From: Bog-473 sp963770645
GTDB taxonomy: Bacteria > Actinomycetota > Acidimicrobiia > Acidimicrobiales > RAAP-2
Assembly: GCA_963770645.1 (NCBI GenBank)
Contig: CAVYQL010000005.1
Span: forward strand, 253,388 to 317,387
Direction: 5' to 3'
Length of the DNA stretch: 64,000 nucleotides
This document shows, in pieces, positions 26,158-35,053 of this stretch. Each line of letters starts with the position of its first letter. Position 1 is the first letter of the stretch. Under the pieces are notes generated by a model. That model was not told the DNA's origin. It worked only from the letters and a program-made list of their open reading frames with translations, and did no database searches. The position numbers were made by a program, and so were the translations under genes.

Positions 26158-26171
26158 GTCAGGAGGACCCC

Positions 26172-26540
26172 ATGTCGGTCGCATGTGAGTTCGAGTTCGA
26201 GGCGTACCGCCCCCGGCTGTACGCCTTGTCCGACCAGCCGGCGCGGAGCGCACCTTCCCCCCTGGTGCACCGCCGCCGGATGGTCGTGGGGGTCGCCGTC
26301 AGTGTGCTCGTGGCCACCTTGCTGGTCCTGCTCGCGTTGCCGATCCGGTCATTCGGCGGGAGCACGCTCGCCCAAGCTGCCCCGGCCCAGGGGCAGGAGT
26401 ACGTCGTGAAGTCCGGCGATTCGCTGGCGTCGATCGCGGCGCAGGCGGACCCGGCAGCGGCGACCGCGATGACGGGTCGGCTGGCGGACGAGGTCGGCTC
26501 GACGGCGGTCGTGCCTGGGGAGCACATCTACATTCCCTGA
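26172..26540 (+). CDS. SOS-controlled LysM membrane protein (YneA/ChiZ-like division inhibitor)
   Basis: The 122-residue product has a cytoplasmic N-terminus, one membrane helix (about residues 38-57) and an extracytoplasmic LysM domain (about 76-122, QEYVVKSGDSLASIA ... VPGEHIYIP). This layout matches YneA of Bacillus and, in position, Rv2719c/ChiZ of Mycobacterium, which lies between lexA and nrdR. Those proteins delay cell division after DNA damage. Three LexA boxes lie in front, which strongly supports the same role. AGGAGG precedes the ATG. nrdR follows after 14 bases. Confidence 0.85.
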   Translation: MSVACEFEFEAYRPRLYALSDQPARSAPSPLVHRRRMVVGVAVSVLVATLLVLLALPIRSFGGSTLAQAAPAQGQEYVVKSGDSLASIAAQADPAAATAMTGRLADEVGSTAVVPGEHIYIP

Positions 26541-26554
26541 CTATCGTCGGCGGT

Positions 26555-27022
26555 GTGCGGTGTCCCTGGTGCGGTATCGATGACGACCGCGTTGTTGATT
26601 CGCGCCAAGCTGAGGACGGCGGTGCCACCCGGCGCCGGCGCGAGTGCCTCGGTTGCGGGCGTCGCTTCACGACGTTCGAGCGGATCGAGGAAGTCCCGCT
26701 GTGGGTGGTCAAGCGCAGCGGCCTGCGTGAGCCCTTCGACCGTGCCAAGGTCGTGGAGGGCGTGCGCGCCGCCTGCAAGAACCGGCCGGTGAGTGACGAG
26801 CAGATGGAGGAGCTGGCTCAGAGCGTGGAGGACGGGTTGCGGGCCGAGACGACCGAGCCAACCAGCCAGCAGGTCGGGGTGGCGGTGCTCGAGCGCCTCC
26901 AGACGCTCGACGACGTGGCCTACCTCCGCTTCGCCAGCGTGTACAAGGGCTTCGAGGAGGCGGGCGACTTCCAGCGCGAGGCCGGGCTGCTGACGAAGAC
27001 GACGGAGCCCAAACGCAGATGA
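26555..27022 (+). CDS. nrdR: Transcriptional repressor NrdR
   Basis: The 155-residue product has the N-terminal zinc ribbon (CPWC at residues 3-6, CLGC near 31-34) and an ATP-cone domain (about 45-140). NrdR senses dATP/ATP and represses ribonucleotide reductase genes. It starts with GTG. Its place after a LysM gene near lexA is conserved in actinobacteria. Here it lies downstream of the triple LexA-box promoter and may be partly SOS-transcribed. It overlaps the PIG-L gene by four bases. Confidence 0.96.
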   Translation: MRCPWCGIDDDRVVDSRQAEDGGATRRRRECLGCGRRFTTFERIEEVPLWVVKRSGLREPFDRAKVVEGVRAACKNRPVSDEQMEELAQSVEDGLRAETTEPTSQQVGVAVLERLQTLDDVAYLRFASVYKGFEEAGDFQREAGLLTKTTEPKRR

Positions 27023-27720
27023 TGGACGCGACGCCCGGTGTCGTGCTGGCCGTCTACGCCCATCCCGACGACGCCGACGTCGCCTGCGGCGGCACCCTCG
27101 CCCGCTGGGCCAAGGCAGGGTGCGCGGTGCACCTCGTGGTGTGCACCGACGGTGGCAAGGGGACGACCGACCCGGCTGCCAAGCCGAAGGCGTTGGCGAC
27201 CGAGCGGGCGGGCGAGCTGCAGGCGTCGTCCGCGCTCATCGGGCTTACCAGCATCGAGAACCTGGGGTTCCCCGACGGTGAGCTCATCGACTCCGACAGC
27301 TTCCGGCGGATGCTGGTGGAGCGGGTGCGCACCCTGGGGCCCGACGTCGTGTGCGGCCACGACCCGACGGCCGTCTTTTTCGGACAGACCTATTTCAACC
27401 ACCGTGACCACCGCATCGCCGGCGCCGCCCTGCTCGACGCCGTCGCCCCGGCGGCAGCGCTGCCGCACTACTTCCCCGATGCCGGCCCGCCCCACCAGGT
27501 CGCCACCGTTCTGTTGTCGGGCACGCTCGAGCCCGACGAGTGGGTCGACGTCTCCGACACGATCGAGACGAAGGCGGCGGCCGTCGAGTGTCACCGCACC
27601 CAGTTCTCCGGCGAGGATGGCTGGGCTGGCGAGGCGGTGCGGCGCCGGGCGGTCGAAGAGGGCAGGAGGGCCGGCGTCGCCTACGCCGAGGGGTTCCGCC
27701 GGCTGTCCCTCGGTGGCTGA
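27019..27720 (+). CDS. PIG-L/LmbE-family zinc-dependent deacetylase
   Basis: The 233-residue product has the AHPDD zinc/catalytic motif (residues 14-18) and a second metal site NHRDHR (about 131-136). Family members deacetylate N-acetylglucosamine-type conjugates such as the mycothiol precursor or its S-conjugates (MshB/Mca). The exact substrate here is not clear. ATGATG overlaps the nrdR stop and its own end overlaps the dinB GTG, so it is embedded in the same transcript. Confidence 0.87.
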   Translation: MMDATPGVVLAVYAHPDDADVACGGTLARWAKAGCAVHLVVCTDGGKGTTDPAAKPKALATERAGELQASSALIGLTSIENLGFPDGELIDSDSFRRMLVERVRTLGPDVVCGHDPTAVFFGQTYFNHRDHRIAGAALLDAVAPAAALPHYFPDAGPPHQVATVLLSGTLEPDEWVDVSDTIETKAAAVECHRTQFSGEDGWAGEAVRRRAVEEGRRAGVAYAEGFRRLSLGG

Positions 27721-29050
27721 AGGCTCGCGGGCACGAGCGGCCGAGGGGCCGACGGCGCACGGCGTGGTCCGGGGCGCGGTCCCGACCATCCTCCACATCG
27801 ACATGGACGCGTTCTTTGCGTCGGTCGAGGTGCTCGACGACCCCTCGCTGGCCGGCAAGCCCGTCATCGTGGGCGGCGCGGGCGCCCGTGGGGTGGTCGC
27901 CTCGTGCACCTACGAGGCCCGCGCCTTCGGCGTGCACTCGGCCATGCCGTCGATACGGGCCCGTCAGCTCTGCCCCGACGCGATCTTCCTCTCGGGCCGC
28001 CACAGCCGCTACGCCGAGGTGAGCGCGCTCCTGCTCGCGATCCTGCGCGACATCACCCCAAAGGTGGAGCCGATCGGCCTCGACGAGGCCTTCATGGACG
28101 TGGCGGGGGCGGTCCGTCTGTTCGGGCCGCCGGACCGCATCGCGCACGACCTGCGCGAGCGGGTGTTCGCCGAGCTTGGACTCGGCTGCGCGGTCGGCGT
28201 CGGGCGCTCGAAGATGATCGCCAAGCTGGCCTCGCGCGCCGCCAAGCCGCGGGCCAGCCGGGCCGGGCTCGATCCCGGTCCCGGCGTGGTGCTGGTGGCG
28301 CCTGCCGAGGAGCTGGCCTTCCTGCACGCCCACGACGTCGAGGCGCTCTGGGGCGTCGGCCCGGCGACCGCGGCGCGCCTGCACGGTTTGGGTGTACGCA
28401 CCGTCGGCGAACTGGCCGCGCTGCCAGCCGACACGTTGGTGCGCCGTCTCGGCAAGGCGAGCGGTGCCCACCTGGCCGCGCTGGCGCACGGCGAAGACCC
28501 CGATCCGGTGAACCCCAACCGGCCCAACAAGTCCATCGGGCACGAGGAGACCTTCAGTCAGGACCTGGTGGACACCGCCGAGCTCGAGCGCCACGTGCTG
28601 CGCATGGCCGAGTCGGTGGCCACCTTGTTGCGCGGTGAATCGAGCGCGGCACGGACCGTGACGGTCAAGGTCAAGTTCAAGGACTTCTCCACGCAGACGC
28701 GGTCGCACACGATGGGGCGCCCCATCGCTAGCGGAGGCGCCATCGGGTTGGTCGCAGCGGCGTTGTTGGCGAGCATCGACCCCGGCGAGGGCGTCCGTCT
28801 GCTCGGGGTGAGTGCGTCCGGGCTGAGCGCGGGTGGCGCCGACCAACTCTCCTTCGACCTGGGCGACGGTCTCGAGGAGGCCAACGAGAGCGCGACGGCG
28901 GTCGAGCAGTCCTGGCACCACGTCACCGCCGCGGTGGACGCGATCCGCACCCGCTTCGGGCGCAGCGCGGTGGGCTCGGCCGCCATGGTCACCGACGAAG
29001 GAGTGCAGGTGCCGGCCCGGCGCGACGCGCCCTGGGGCCCAGACGTCTGA
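27713..29050 (+). CDS. dinB: Y-family DNA polymerase IV (DinB)
   Basis: From the GTG at 27713, overlapping the PIG-L stop, the product has about 445 residues; an in-frame GTG at 27764 is an alternative start. Catalytic acids appear in HIDMDAFFASVE and GLDEAFMDV. The little finger contains KSIGHEETF, and the clamp-binding peptide QLSFDL lies near the C-terminus. It performs error-prone synthesis across lesions. Sitting at the end of a run that begins with three LexA boxes makes SOS induction likely. A perfect hairpin overlaps its stop. Confidence 0.94.
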   Translation: MAEGSRARAAEGPTAHGVVRGAVPTILHIDMDAFFASVEVLDDPSLAGKPVIVGGAGARGVVASCTYEARAFGVHSAMPSIRARQLCPDAIFLSGRHSRYAEVSALLLAILRDITPKVEPIGLDEAFMDVAGAVRLFGPPDRIAHDLRERVFAELGLGCAVGVGRSKMIAKLASRAAKPRASRAGLDPGPGVVLVAPAEELAFLHAHDVEALWGVGPATAARLHGLGVRTVGELAALPADTLVRRLGKASGAHLAALAHGEDPDPVNPNRPNKSIGHEETFSQDLVDTAELERHVLRMAESVATLLRGESSAARTVTVKVKFKDFSTQTRSHTMGRPIASGGAIGLVAAALLASIDPGEGVRLLGVSASGLSAGGADQLSFDLGDGLEEANESATAVEQSWHHVTAAVDAIRTRFGRSAVGSAAMVTDEGVQVPARRDAPWGPDV

Positions 29051-29058
29051 GCAGACGT
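29043..29058. terminator. Hairpin at the dinB stop codon
   Basis: ACGTCT-GAGC-AGACGT is a perfect six-pair stem over the dinB stop, flanked by CCC and GGG that could extend it with a small bulge. It lies between convergent genes. No T-run follows, so intrinsic termination is only possible. Confidence 0.4.
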
Positions 29059-29098
29059 GGGGCGACCCGGCGTCGAACAAGACGTCGAAGCGGGAGCG

Positions 29099-30235
29099 CT
29101 ACGAGGGGCCGCCCGGCCACCAGCGGAGCCAGTAGCCGTGCGGATGGGTGTCGGCCAGGCGCACCGGATCGGCGCCCGGTGCCACGTGCACCAGGGTGGT
29201 GGCGAGATCGGGCCCGTGGCGGGGCACGGGCGAGGGCGGCGTCGGGAGGCCCGGCGTCTCGAAGGGCGTCTCGCAGTAGAGGTGATGGACGGCGCGGTGC
29301 CGCGCCAGGGCGCGCACCCGCTCGGCCAGGGCACGCTGTTGGGCCTCGTCGAGGTAGGCGGCCACCCAGGAATGGAAGACGACGAGCGGGTTGTCCCCCG
29401 GGATGGAGGCGGCCACGACTTCTAGATCCTGGACCATGTCGCCTTGGACGAGCCGCGGCGGGTTCGGCGTGCCACGCACGTTGTCGAGCGCCGCCCGCAG
29501 GCGCCCGAAGCGCAGCGGGTTGTCCGGCCACTGGCAGGCCAGCAGCCACCGTGCGTCGTCGTCGGAGCTCGGGTCGAGAGGCGAGAGGTCGAGGCCGACC
29601 CGCTCGGCCATGGCCGGCAGGCGGAGCTCAGGCAGGCTGGTGAGGTCGTCGCGGGCGTCGCACGCGAGCTGCACGGCTGAGCCAGGGGTGCCCGCAGTGA
29701 GCGTGGCGTCGCCGGTGGCGGCGCGGTAGGTGTAGGCGTACTCGTCGAAGAGCAGGTTCAAGCCGGCTGAGGTGCCGAGGTCGAGCAGCGACAGTGGCAC
29801 GTCCCAGCCGTAGAGGGACGCGATATGGCAGAGGCCAGGGAGCAGCCCGGTGCAGCGGCCGACTTCGTTGGTCTGCGTGCTGCGCGTGGCGACCAGCTCC
29901 TCGAGCTCACTGCGGTGCACCGCGCAGAAGTCTTTGAACGCGCCGGCGGGGTCGGCCCCGGCTGGTGCGGGGTTGTCCTCCGCACCGAGCACGGCGCGCA
30001 CCGTGTCGTAGTAGCCGGCGAGCGGGTGCACCGCGCCGGAGAGAAGCAGGTGGTGCACCGCGGCCAGCAAGATAAGCGGCCGGCGCTGGGGGAGGGGAGC
30101 CCCATCGAGGATTGACAGCACGTCAACGTCGCCGGCCAGGCCCCGGCAGATAGCGGCATACGTGGTGCCGCCGTCGCGCTCGGCCACCGCGGCAAAGCCG
30201 CGGAAGTGATCGGCCAGCGGCTGCTCGACCAGCAT
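29099..30235 (-). CDS. DUF2332 family protein with a methyltransferase-like motif
   Basis: From the ATG at 30235 the product has 378 residues. LLDLGTSAGLNLLFDEYAY (about 150-168) resembles a SAM-binding loop, and FHSWVAAYL is typical of DUF2332 proteins, which are common in actinobacteria and not characterised. No signal or membrane segment is present. It begins four bases after the sortase stop on the same strand and is likely co-transcribed, though no functional link is obvious. Confidence 0.78.
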   Translation of the reverse strand: MLVEQPLADHFRGFAAVAERDGGTTYAAICRGLAGDVDVLSILDGAPLPQRRPLILLAAVHHLLLSGAVHPLAGYYDTVRAVLGAEDNPAPAGADPAGAFKDFCAVHRSELEELVATRSTQTNEVGRCTGLLPGLCHIASLYGWDVPLSLLDLGTSAGLNLLFDEYAYTYRAATGDATLTAGTPGSAVQLACDARDDLTSLPELRLPAMAERVGLDLSPLDPSSDDDARWLLACQWPDNPLRFGRLRAALDNVRGTPNPPRLVQGDMVQDLEVVAASIPGDNPLVVFHSWVAAYLDEAQQRALAERVRALARHRAVHHLYCETPFETPGLPTPPSPVPRHGPDLATTLVHVAPGADPVRLADTHPHGYWLRWWPGGPS

Positions 30236-30239
30236 CGGA

Positions 30240-31154
30240 TCAGTAACTCGCTGGGAGCAGCGGGCTGACGGCGCCGAAGAAGAACCAGAGCAGCACCAGG
30301 CCGACGAGCGCACCCCCGCCGTAGATGTACCAGCGTTTGCGGCGGAACCGCGAGGCGGCGAGGAAGACGCCCACGCCCACCGCGACCGCGAGGAGGCCCC
30401 AGAACAGCGTGCCCGCCAACTCGACGTTGGAGTCGCCCGCCAGGCTCTCGCTCTGGGGGTCGGCGTGGCGCGCGAGGCGCGGAAGACCCGAGTTCTGGAA
30501 CAATTGGGAGTGGGCGAGCTTGGCCTGCACGATGAGCCGGGTCGACGCGCTGAAGCGCGGATTGCACGTCGTGAGGGTGAGGATGTTGGCCGAGACCGGG
30601 TTGATCACGTTGGTGTCGCTCGGCGACACCACGATGCTCTTGAAGGCGTCGTAGACGAAGACGCCCTGGAGTGTGGTCAAGACGATCGGATCGCCGCTCT
30701 TGACTGAGTCGAGGTTGTAGAACGGGTGGCCGTAGGTCGTGCGGTGTCCGGCGACGGCCGCGTTACCGGCTTGACCGGGAATCGCCGTGCCGATGTAGTG
30801 GCCGGGTCCCTCACGCAGGTCTGGTGTGTTCGTGCCTTCGACGACGACCTGGTTGATGCCGATCACCGGGATCCGGATGTCGCCGATGGGCTCGCCCTCG
30901 GCCGGAGCGACCGTGTGTGGCGCGGTGATCGGGGGCCCCGTCGGGAGCTTGTCGAGCGCCACCGCCTCGGCCAGCGCGTGGCGGACCTCCGCGCTGTTGG
31001 TCTCGTTCTGGAGTTGGCTGCGCAGCCCGGCCTGGGTATGGGATTCCACAATCGACGTACCCCAGATCTGGTAGGCCGTGAACAAGAGCACCAACACGCC
31101 GGCCCCGATGAGGACCCGTCCGATGATGTCGACGATCCGGCGCAGTGGTGACAC
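30240..31154 (-). CDS. Class E sortase
   Basis: The 304-residue product has an N-terminal membrane helix (about 12-32), a sortase domain (about 95-215) and two C-terminal helices. Catalytic His is in AGHRTTYG, Cys in LTTC and Arg in ASTRL. Class E enzymes attach proteins to peptidoglycan or assemble surface structures in high-GC actinobacteria. No LPxTG-type substrate is in the window. The start is GTG, with TAATCT ending nine bases before it and no ribosome site, so the mRNA may be leaderless. The next gene upstream is an L,D-transpeptidase, another cell-wall enzyme. Confidence 0.88.
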   Translation of the reverse strand: MSPLRRIVDIIGRVLIGAGVLVLLFTAYQIWGTSIVESHTQAGLRSQLQNETNSAEVRHALAEAVALDKLPTGPPITAPHTVAPAEGEPIGDIRIPVIGINQVVVEGTNTPDLREGPGHYIGTAIPGQAGNAAVAGHRTTYGHPFYNLDSVKSGDPIVLTTLQGVFVYDAFKSIVVSPSDTNVINPVSANILTLTTCNPRFSASTRLIVQAKLAHSQLFQNSGLPRLARHADPQSESLAGDSNVELAGTLFWGLLAVAVGVGVFLAASRFRRKRWYIYGGGALVGLVLLWFFFGAVSPLLPASY

Positions 31155-31203
31155 CGGGAGGAAAGATTAGGGCGGCGCCCGGCCGAGACCGGCTCGCCGG
31201 CGC

Positions 31204-32328
31204 CTAGGCCTGGACGGTGACCAGGGTCCCGAGCGGGGTGAGCGGGAAGACCACAGCGGCGTTGGCTATCGGCATCTCGACGCAACCGTCGCTCTGGGGG
31301 AAGCCATACGACGCGCGTGGGAAGCCGTGCAGCGCGTCACCGCCGTTGAAGTAGCTGACCCAGGGGATCCCCGGGTCCACGTAGTGGGAGCCGTCGGGGT
31401 TGGTGCCACTCATGGTCGTCACGGTGTAGCGCGCATACACGGGGAATGTGCCGTTCTCGGTGGTCGCGCCCGGCACACCCGTATTGACCGGCGTGCTGTA
31501 GACGGGGCTCCCGTTCTCATAGACGGTGGCGCTCTCGGGCAGGGACTGGCTCACGAGCACGTAGTCCCACGGCTGCGCGTTGCCCGTGCCGCTCTGCACA
31601 TCGGAGAGAAGGTCCGTCCACACCTCGGGGCCGGCGATGCCGTCGGTCTTGAGTCCGTTCTGGTTCTCGAAGTTCATGACCGCACCCTGGGTGATGACGT
31701 TGCTGACGCCCGGTGTCCAGAGTGTCTCGAGCGAGAGGGGCTGGTTGGGCCAGCGCCAGCTGAACGAGCCGACCTGGTTGTTGCCCTCTTGGGTAGGGGA
31801 GGTGAGAGGGGAGGCTGGCGTGAAGGTCAGCGGGAGGTAACCCAACTCGGCCAGGAGCTGCTGGAGCCGCAGGATGGAGCCGGGCGCCACCGTGAACTGT
31901 GAGGTGAGGGTCTGGGCCATGTGCTGACCACGCGAGCCAATGATCCCGCTGTCACCGCCGGGAACGGTGATCGTCTCGGTCGCACCTGGGACCAGCGGCC
32001 CGGAAGCCTGGTACTCGAGCAACGACGGGGACAGCGCGACCCAGGCACCGTCCACCGGCGGGCTCAGGGTCGGCATCGGGCTGTTGGGCGCCAGGTCGGT
32101 CGAGAATTGGACGGTGAGGGTGGAGCCCGCGGCGACGTTGGTACCCGTCGGCGACACCGAGGTGACGCGCAGCGCAGGGGGCGGGGCCGTGGAGGTGGCG
32201 GCAGCCTGGTTGTCGAGGTGGTCCACCGTGAGGAACCCGCCGGCGGCCACGACGAGGACGACCGCGCAGACGACGACGATCACCCAGACCCGTCGACCCT
32301 TCGGTTGGCGCGCGTGTTCCCCAGCCAT
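31204..32328 (-). CDS. L,D-transpeptidase (YkuD) with Ig-like and peptidoglycan-binding domains
   Basis: The 374-residue product has an N-terminal membrane anchor (about 14-36), an Ig-like region (about 50-145), a PGBD1-like peptidoglycan-binding module with NGLKTDGIAGPEVW (about 225-238) and a C-terminal YkuD domain. The catalytic pattern is LHGFP followed by SYGFPQSDGCVEMP. It makes 3-3 crosslinks in peptidoglycan or links proteins to it, in the extracytoplasmic space. It lies 49 bases before the sortase gene. Confidence 0.88.
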   Translation of the reverse strand: MAGEHARQPKGRRVWVIVVVCAVVLVVAAGGFLTVDHLDNQAAATSTAPPPALRVTSVSPTGTNVAAGSTLTVQFSTDLAPNSPMPTLSPPVDGAWVALSPSLLEYQASGPLVPGATETITVPGGDSGIIGSRGQHMAQTLTSQFTVAPGSILRLQQLLAELGYLPLTFTPASPLTSPTQEGNNQVGSFSWRWPNQPLSLETLWTPGVSNVITQGAVMNFENQNGLKTDGIAGPEVWTDLLSDVQSGTGNAQPWDYVLVSQSLPESATVYENGSPVYSTPVNTGVPGATTENGTFPVYARYTVTTMSGTNPDGSHYVDPGIPWVSYFNGGDALHGFPRASYGFPQSDGCVEMPIANAAVVFPLTPLGTLVTVQA

Positions 32329-32372
32329 GGCAGCGTGGATTCTACAGGGGTCCACCAGCTCTGAATGCTCAC

Positions 32373-34727
32373 TTACAGGCCTAATTCGGCGCGAATTGCG
32401 CCGCCGATGGCCGAGAGCCGTCCCGCGTCGGTGACCTTGGCCCCGTTGGACTCCCGGACGTAGAACGCGTCAACCACCATTTCGCCCAGGGTGGAGACCC
32501 GGGCCGAGACCACGTCGAGGTCCTCTTCGAAGAGGGCCAGGGTGATCCGGTGCAAGAGCCCGATCTCGTCGGGGGCACGGACCTCGAAGACGGTCGCCTT
32601 CTCGGAGGCCTCGATGTCGACGCTGACGTCGCTCCCGGGCAGGTGCGCGGCCGAGCCGCGCCGGCGGGGGTAGACCCGTTCGCGCTCGGAGAGCAGCTCG
32701 CCGATAGCGACCCGGTCCGCCAGCACGGCGGACAGGTCCTCGCGCAGCTTGGCCGTGTCCGGCCATGTCCCGCGCGCGACCTCCACGGTGAAGACCTCCA
32801 CGGCTACCCCTTCTTCGCCGCTCACGTTGGCCGCCCGCACGTTCATGCCGTTCAACGCGAGGGCGCCGGCCACGGAGGAGAAGAGACCCCGCCGGTCTGG
32901 TGCCGCCACGATGACGTGGGGAGGTTGCAGCGACACCGAGGGAAGGCCGGTCTGGCGCACCTCCTCCATCAGCTCCCGGTTGGCGCTGACGATCCGGTCC
33001 GGCCCGGCCGGTTCGGCCTCACCCAGCAGCACGCGGTCGGTCCGTGCCACGAGATCCGCCACGAGGCCGGCCTTCCAGGCGCCCCAGGCGGACGGCCCGG
33101 TGGCGCGGCTGTCGGCCTCGGTCAGCGCGGCCAGCAGATGCAGCGTCGTGCGGTTGCCTGCCGCCCGCGCCACACGGGCGATGGTGGTGGGGTCGTCGAG
33201 ATCGCGCCGCGTGGCCGTGTCGGGGAGCAGCAGGTGATGGCGCACGAGGTCGACCAGCACCTCCACGTCGTCGGGCGAAAAGCCCATGCGCGTGGCGATG
33301 CGGTCGACCACCTCGATGCCGACCGTGGTGTGGTCACCCGGGAACCCCTTGCCGATGTCGTGCAAGAGCGCGCCGATCAACAACAGGTCGGGACGCTCGA
33401 CGGTGTCTGTCAGCTCGGCGGCCAGTGCGGCTGCCTCGAGGAGGTGCCTGTCGACGGTGTACGTGTGATAGGCGTTGCGCTGGGGCTTGTTGCGTACCGC
33501 CGCCCACTCGGGGATCAGGCGGACGAGCAGCCCGTGTTGGTCGAGTGTTTCGATCTTGTCGACGGCGGCTCGGCCGAGACCGAGTAAGTCGACCAACGAC
33601 GCACGTGTTCGTTCTGTCCAGGGGTCGCCGGGCGGCGGCATGCGGTCGGCCAGACGGTGCAGCGAGCCCCGGGCGATCGGGTGGTCGAGCTCGGCCGCCG
33701 TGGCGGCCAATCGCAGCGGCAACGAAGCGTCGTCGGACACGGGCGCGGTCGGCGTCAAGGCGATCTCCCCCTCGACGAGCACCATGTCGGGGCCGAGGTC
33801 GGCCGTCGTGCGGGCGGCGTCTGCTTCGGGCGCACCACGGCGAAAGCGCCGCCGCGGTGGCGGTGTGGGGTCCCACAGACGACGCCGGCGCCAGACGTCG
33901 TCACAGACCCAGGCGATCTGGCGACCCGCTGTGGACACGGCGAGCATGAGCGCGTCGGCGTCAGCGAACCCGAGTGCCCCGGCTACTTGGTCCTGGTCTT
34001 GCAAAAGGAGCTTGTCGTGCTCGCGGCGCGCCATGCGGTGCAACTCCACCCGCACGTCGGTCAGCAACGCGGCCGCGTTCTCGAGCGAGGCCAAGTCCGC
34101 ATAGTCGGCGAGCAACGGCGCATAGGCGGAGATGGCGCGCAGCACGTTCAGATCGCGCAAGCCGCCATGGCTCTCCTTCAAGTCGGGCTCCAGTAGGAAT
34201 GCGACATCGCCGGCGGTGGCACGCCGCTCGGCCATCTGGATCTCGAGCATGGGGAGGTACTTGGTGCCGAGCCGCGCCCGCCAGGCGGCCCGGGCCTTCT
34301 CGATGAGCGGCTCCGCGAGTTTCGGCTCGCCCCAGACCATGCGGCCGTCGAGGAGCCCGAGCGCGACACGCAGGTCCTCGGTGGCGGCGTGGAGGACCTC
34401 GGAGGGGCGTCGCACGGAGTGGTCGAGGTGCACCCCCTCGTCCCAGACCGGGTACCAGATGCCGTCGGCGACCGCCCGGATGTCCCGCCGGCCATTGTGA
34501 ACGAGGACCACGTCGAGGTCGCTGTAGGGGCAAAGTGAGCTGCGCCCGTAGCCACCGACGGCCACGAGGGCCAAGTGCCGCCTGTTGTCGCCGGCGGCCC
34601 GATCGGCCAAGCCTGCGAGCCAGGCGTCGGCCTCGGCGGCGTATCGCCGGCAGAATTCCTCGCCCTTCAGGCCTGGTTCCTCGAGGAGGCGGCTTCGCCG
34701 GTCACGTAGTGACGTATCAGCGGCCAT
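32373..34727 (-). CDS. glnD: PII uridylyltransferase/uridylyl-removing enzyme GlnD
   Basis: From the ATG at 34727 the product has 784 residues. The nucleotidyltransferase motif GGYGRSSLCPYSDLDV lies near residues 57-72, a GlnE-like linker follows, then an HD domain with LLHDIGKG and two C-terminal ACT domains. It modifies and demodifies PII in response to glutamine. glnB and amtB, often adjacent, are not in the window. Its likely -10 (TACGTT on the minus strand, six bases before the ATG) overlaps that of the divergent small gene, so the two promoters may compete. Confidence 0.95.
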   Translation of the reverse strand: MAADTSLRDRRSRLLEEPGLKGEEFCRRYAAEADAWLAGLADRAAGDNRRHLALVAVGGYGRSSLCPYSDLDVVLVHNGRRDIRAVADGIWYPVWDEGVHLDHSVRRPSEVLHAATEDLRVALGLLDGRMVWGEPKLAEPLIEKARAAWRARLGTKYLPMLEIQMAERRATAGDVAFLLEPDLKESHGGLRDLNVLRAISAYAPLLADYADLASLENAAALLTDVRVELHRMARREHDKLLLQDQDQVAGALGFADADALMLAVSTAGRQIAWVCDDVWRRRRLWDPTPPPRRRFRRGAPEADAARTTADLGPDMVLVEGEIALTPTAPVSDDASLPLRLAATAAELDHPIARGSLHRLADRMPPPGDPWTERTRASLVDLLGLGRAAVDKIETLDQHGLLVRLIPEWAAVRNKPQRNAYHTYTVDRHLLEAAALAAELTDTVERPDLLLIGALLHDIGKGFPGDHTTVGIEVVDRIATRMGFSPDDVEVLVDLVRHHLLLPDTATRRDLDDPTTIARVARAAGNRTTLHLLAALTEADSRATGPSAWGAWKAGLVADLVARTDRVLLGEAEPAGPDRIVSANRELMEEVRQTGLPSVSLQPPHVIVAAPDRRGLFSSVAGALALNGMNVRAANVSGEEGVAVEVFTVEVARGTWPDTAKLREDLSAVLADRVAIGELLSERERVYPRRRGSAAHLPGSDVSVDIEASEKATVFEVRAPDEIGLLHRITLALFEEDLDVVSARVSTLGEMVVDAFYVRESNGAKVTDAGRLSAIGGAIRAELGL

Positions 34728-34733
34728 GGCGGG

Positions 34734-34743
34734 AACGTAGCAT
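34734..34743. promoter_or_regulatory. Overlapping divergent -10 elements of glnD and the small membrane gene
   Basis: AACGTAGCAT holds TACGTT for the minus strand, six bases from the glnD ATG, and TAGCAT for the plus strand, seven bases from the GTG at 34751. Both spacings fit leaderless transcription. Polymerases cannot occupy both at once. Confidence 0.45.
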
Positions 34744-34750
34744 TGGGTCT

Positions 34751-34960
34751 GTGAGCAAAGACGTGGAAAGCAGGAGCGACCGGACGCCAATGACCTTCAG
34801 GCACGCTGTCGGTATGACGGTGCTCGCAGTCGTCGGCATCCTCGTCGCCTATTGGATATTCAGGGTTCTGGCGGGGGTCTTCATCTTCTTCGGCGAGGTA
34901 GCCCTGGTTGTCGTCTTGATCGCGGCCGTGTTCTGGTTGGTGTCCCGCCTCCGGCGCTAG
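34751..34960 (+). CDS. Small two-helix membrane protein
   Basis: The 69-residue product starts with GTG and has a charged N-terminus, then two membrane helices (about 20-42 and 45-65) ending in RLRR. No family is recognised. It is divergent from glnD, with 23 bases between starts, and has a leaderless-type -10. It is the last gene before tRNA-Cys and the accessory region. Confidence 0.6.
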   Translation: MSKDVESRSDRTPMTFRHAVGMTVLAVVGILVAYWIFRVLAGVFIFFGEVALVVVLIAAVFWLVSRLRR

Positions 34961-35053
34961 CACGGAGAGGTCCCAGCCCGTCCCAGTCGGGCCATTCATC
35001 CGAGCATGGTCAGCCCGGCCGTTAGGCTGGCGGCCCGCTCATGACGAGTGCGC

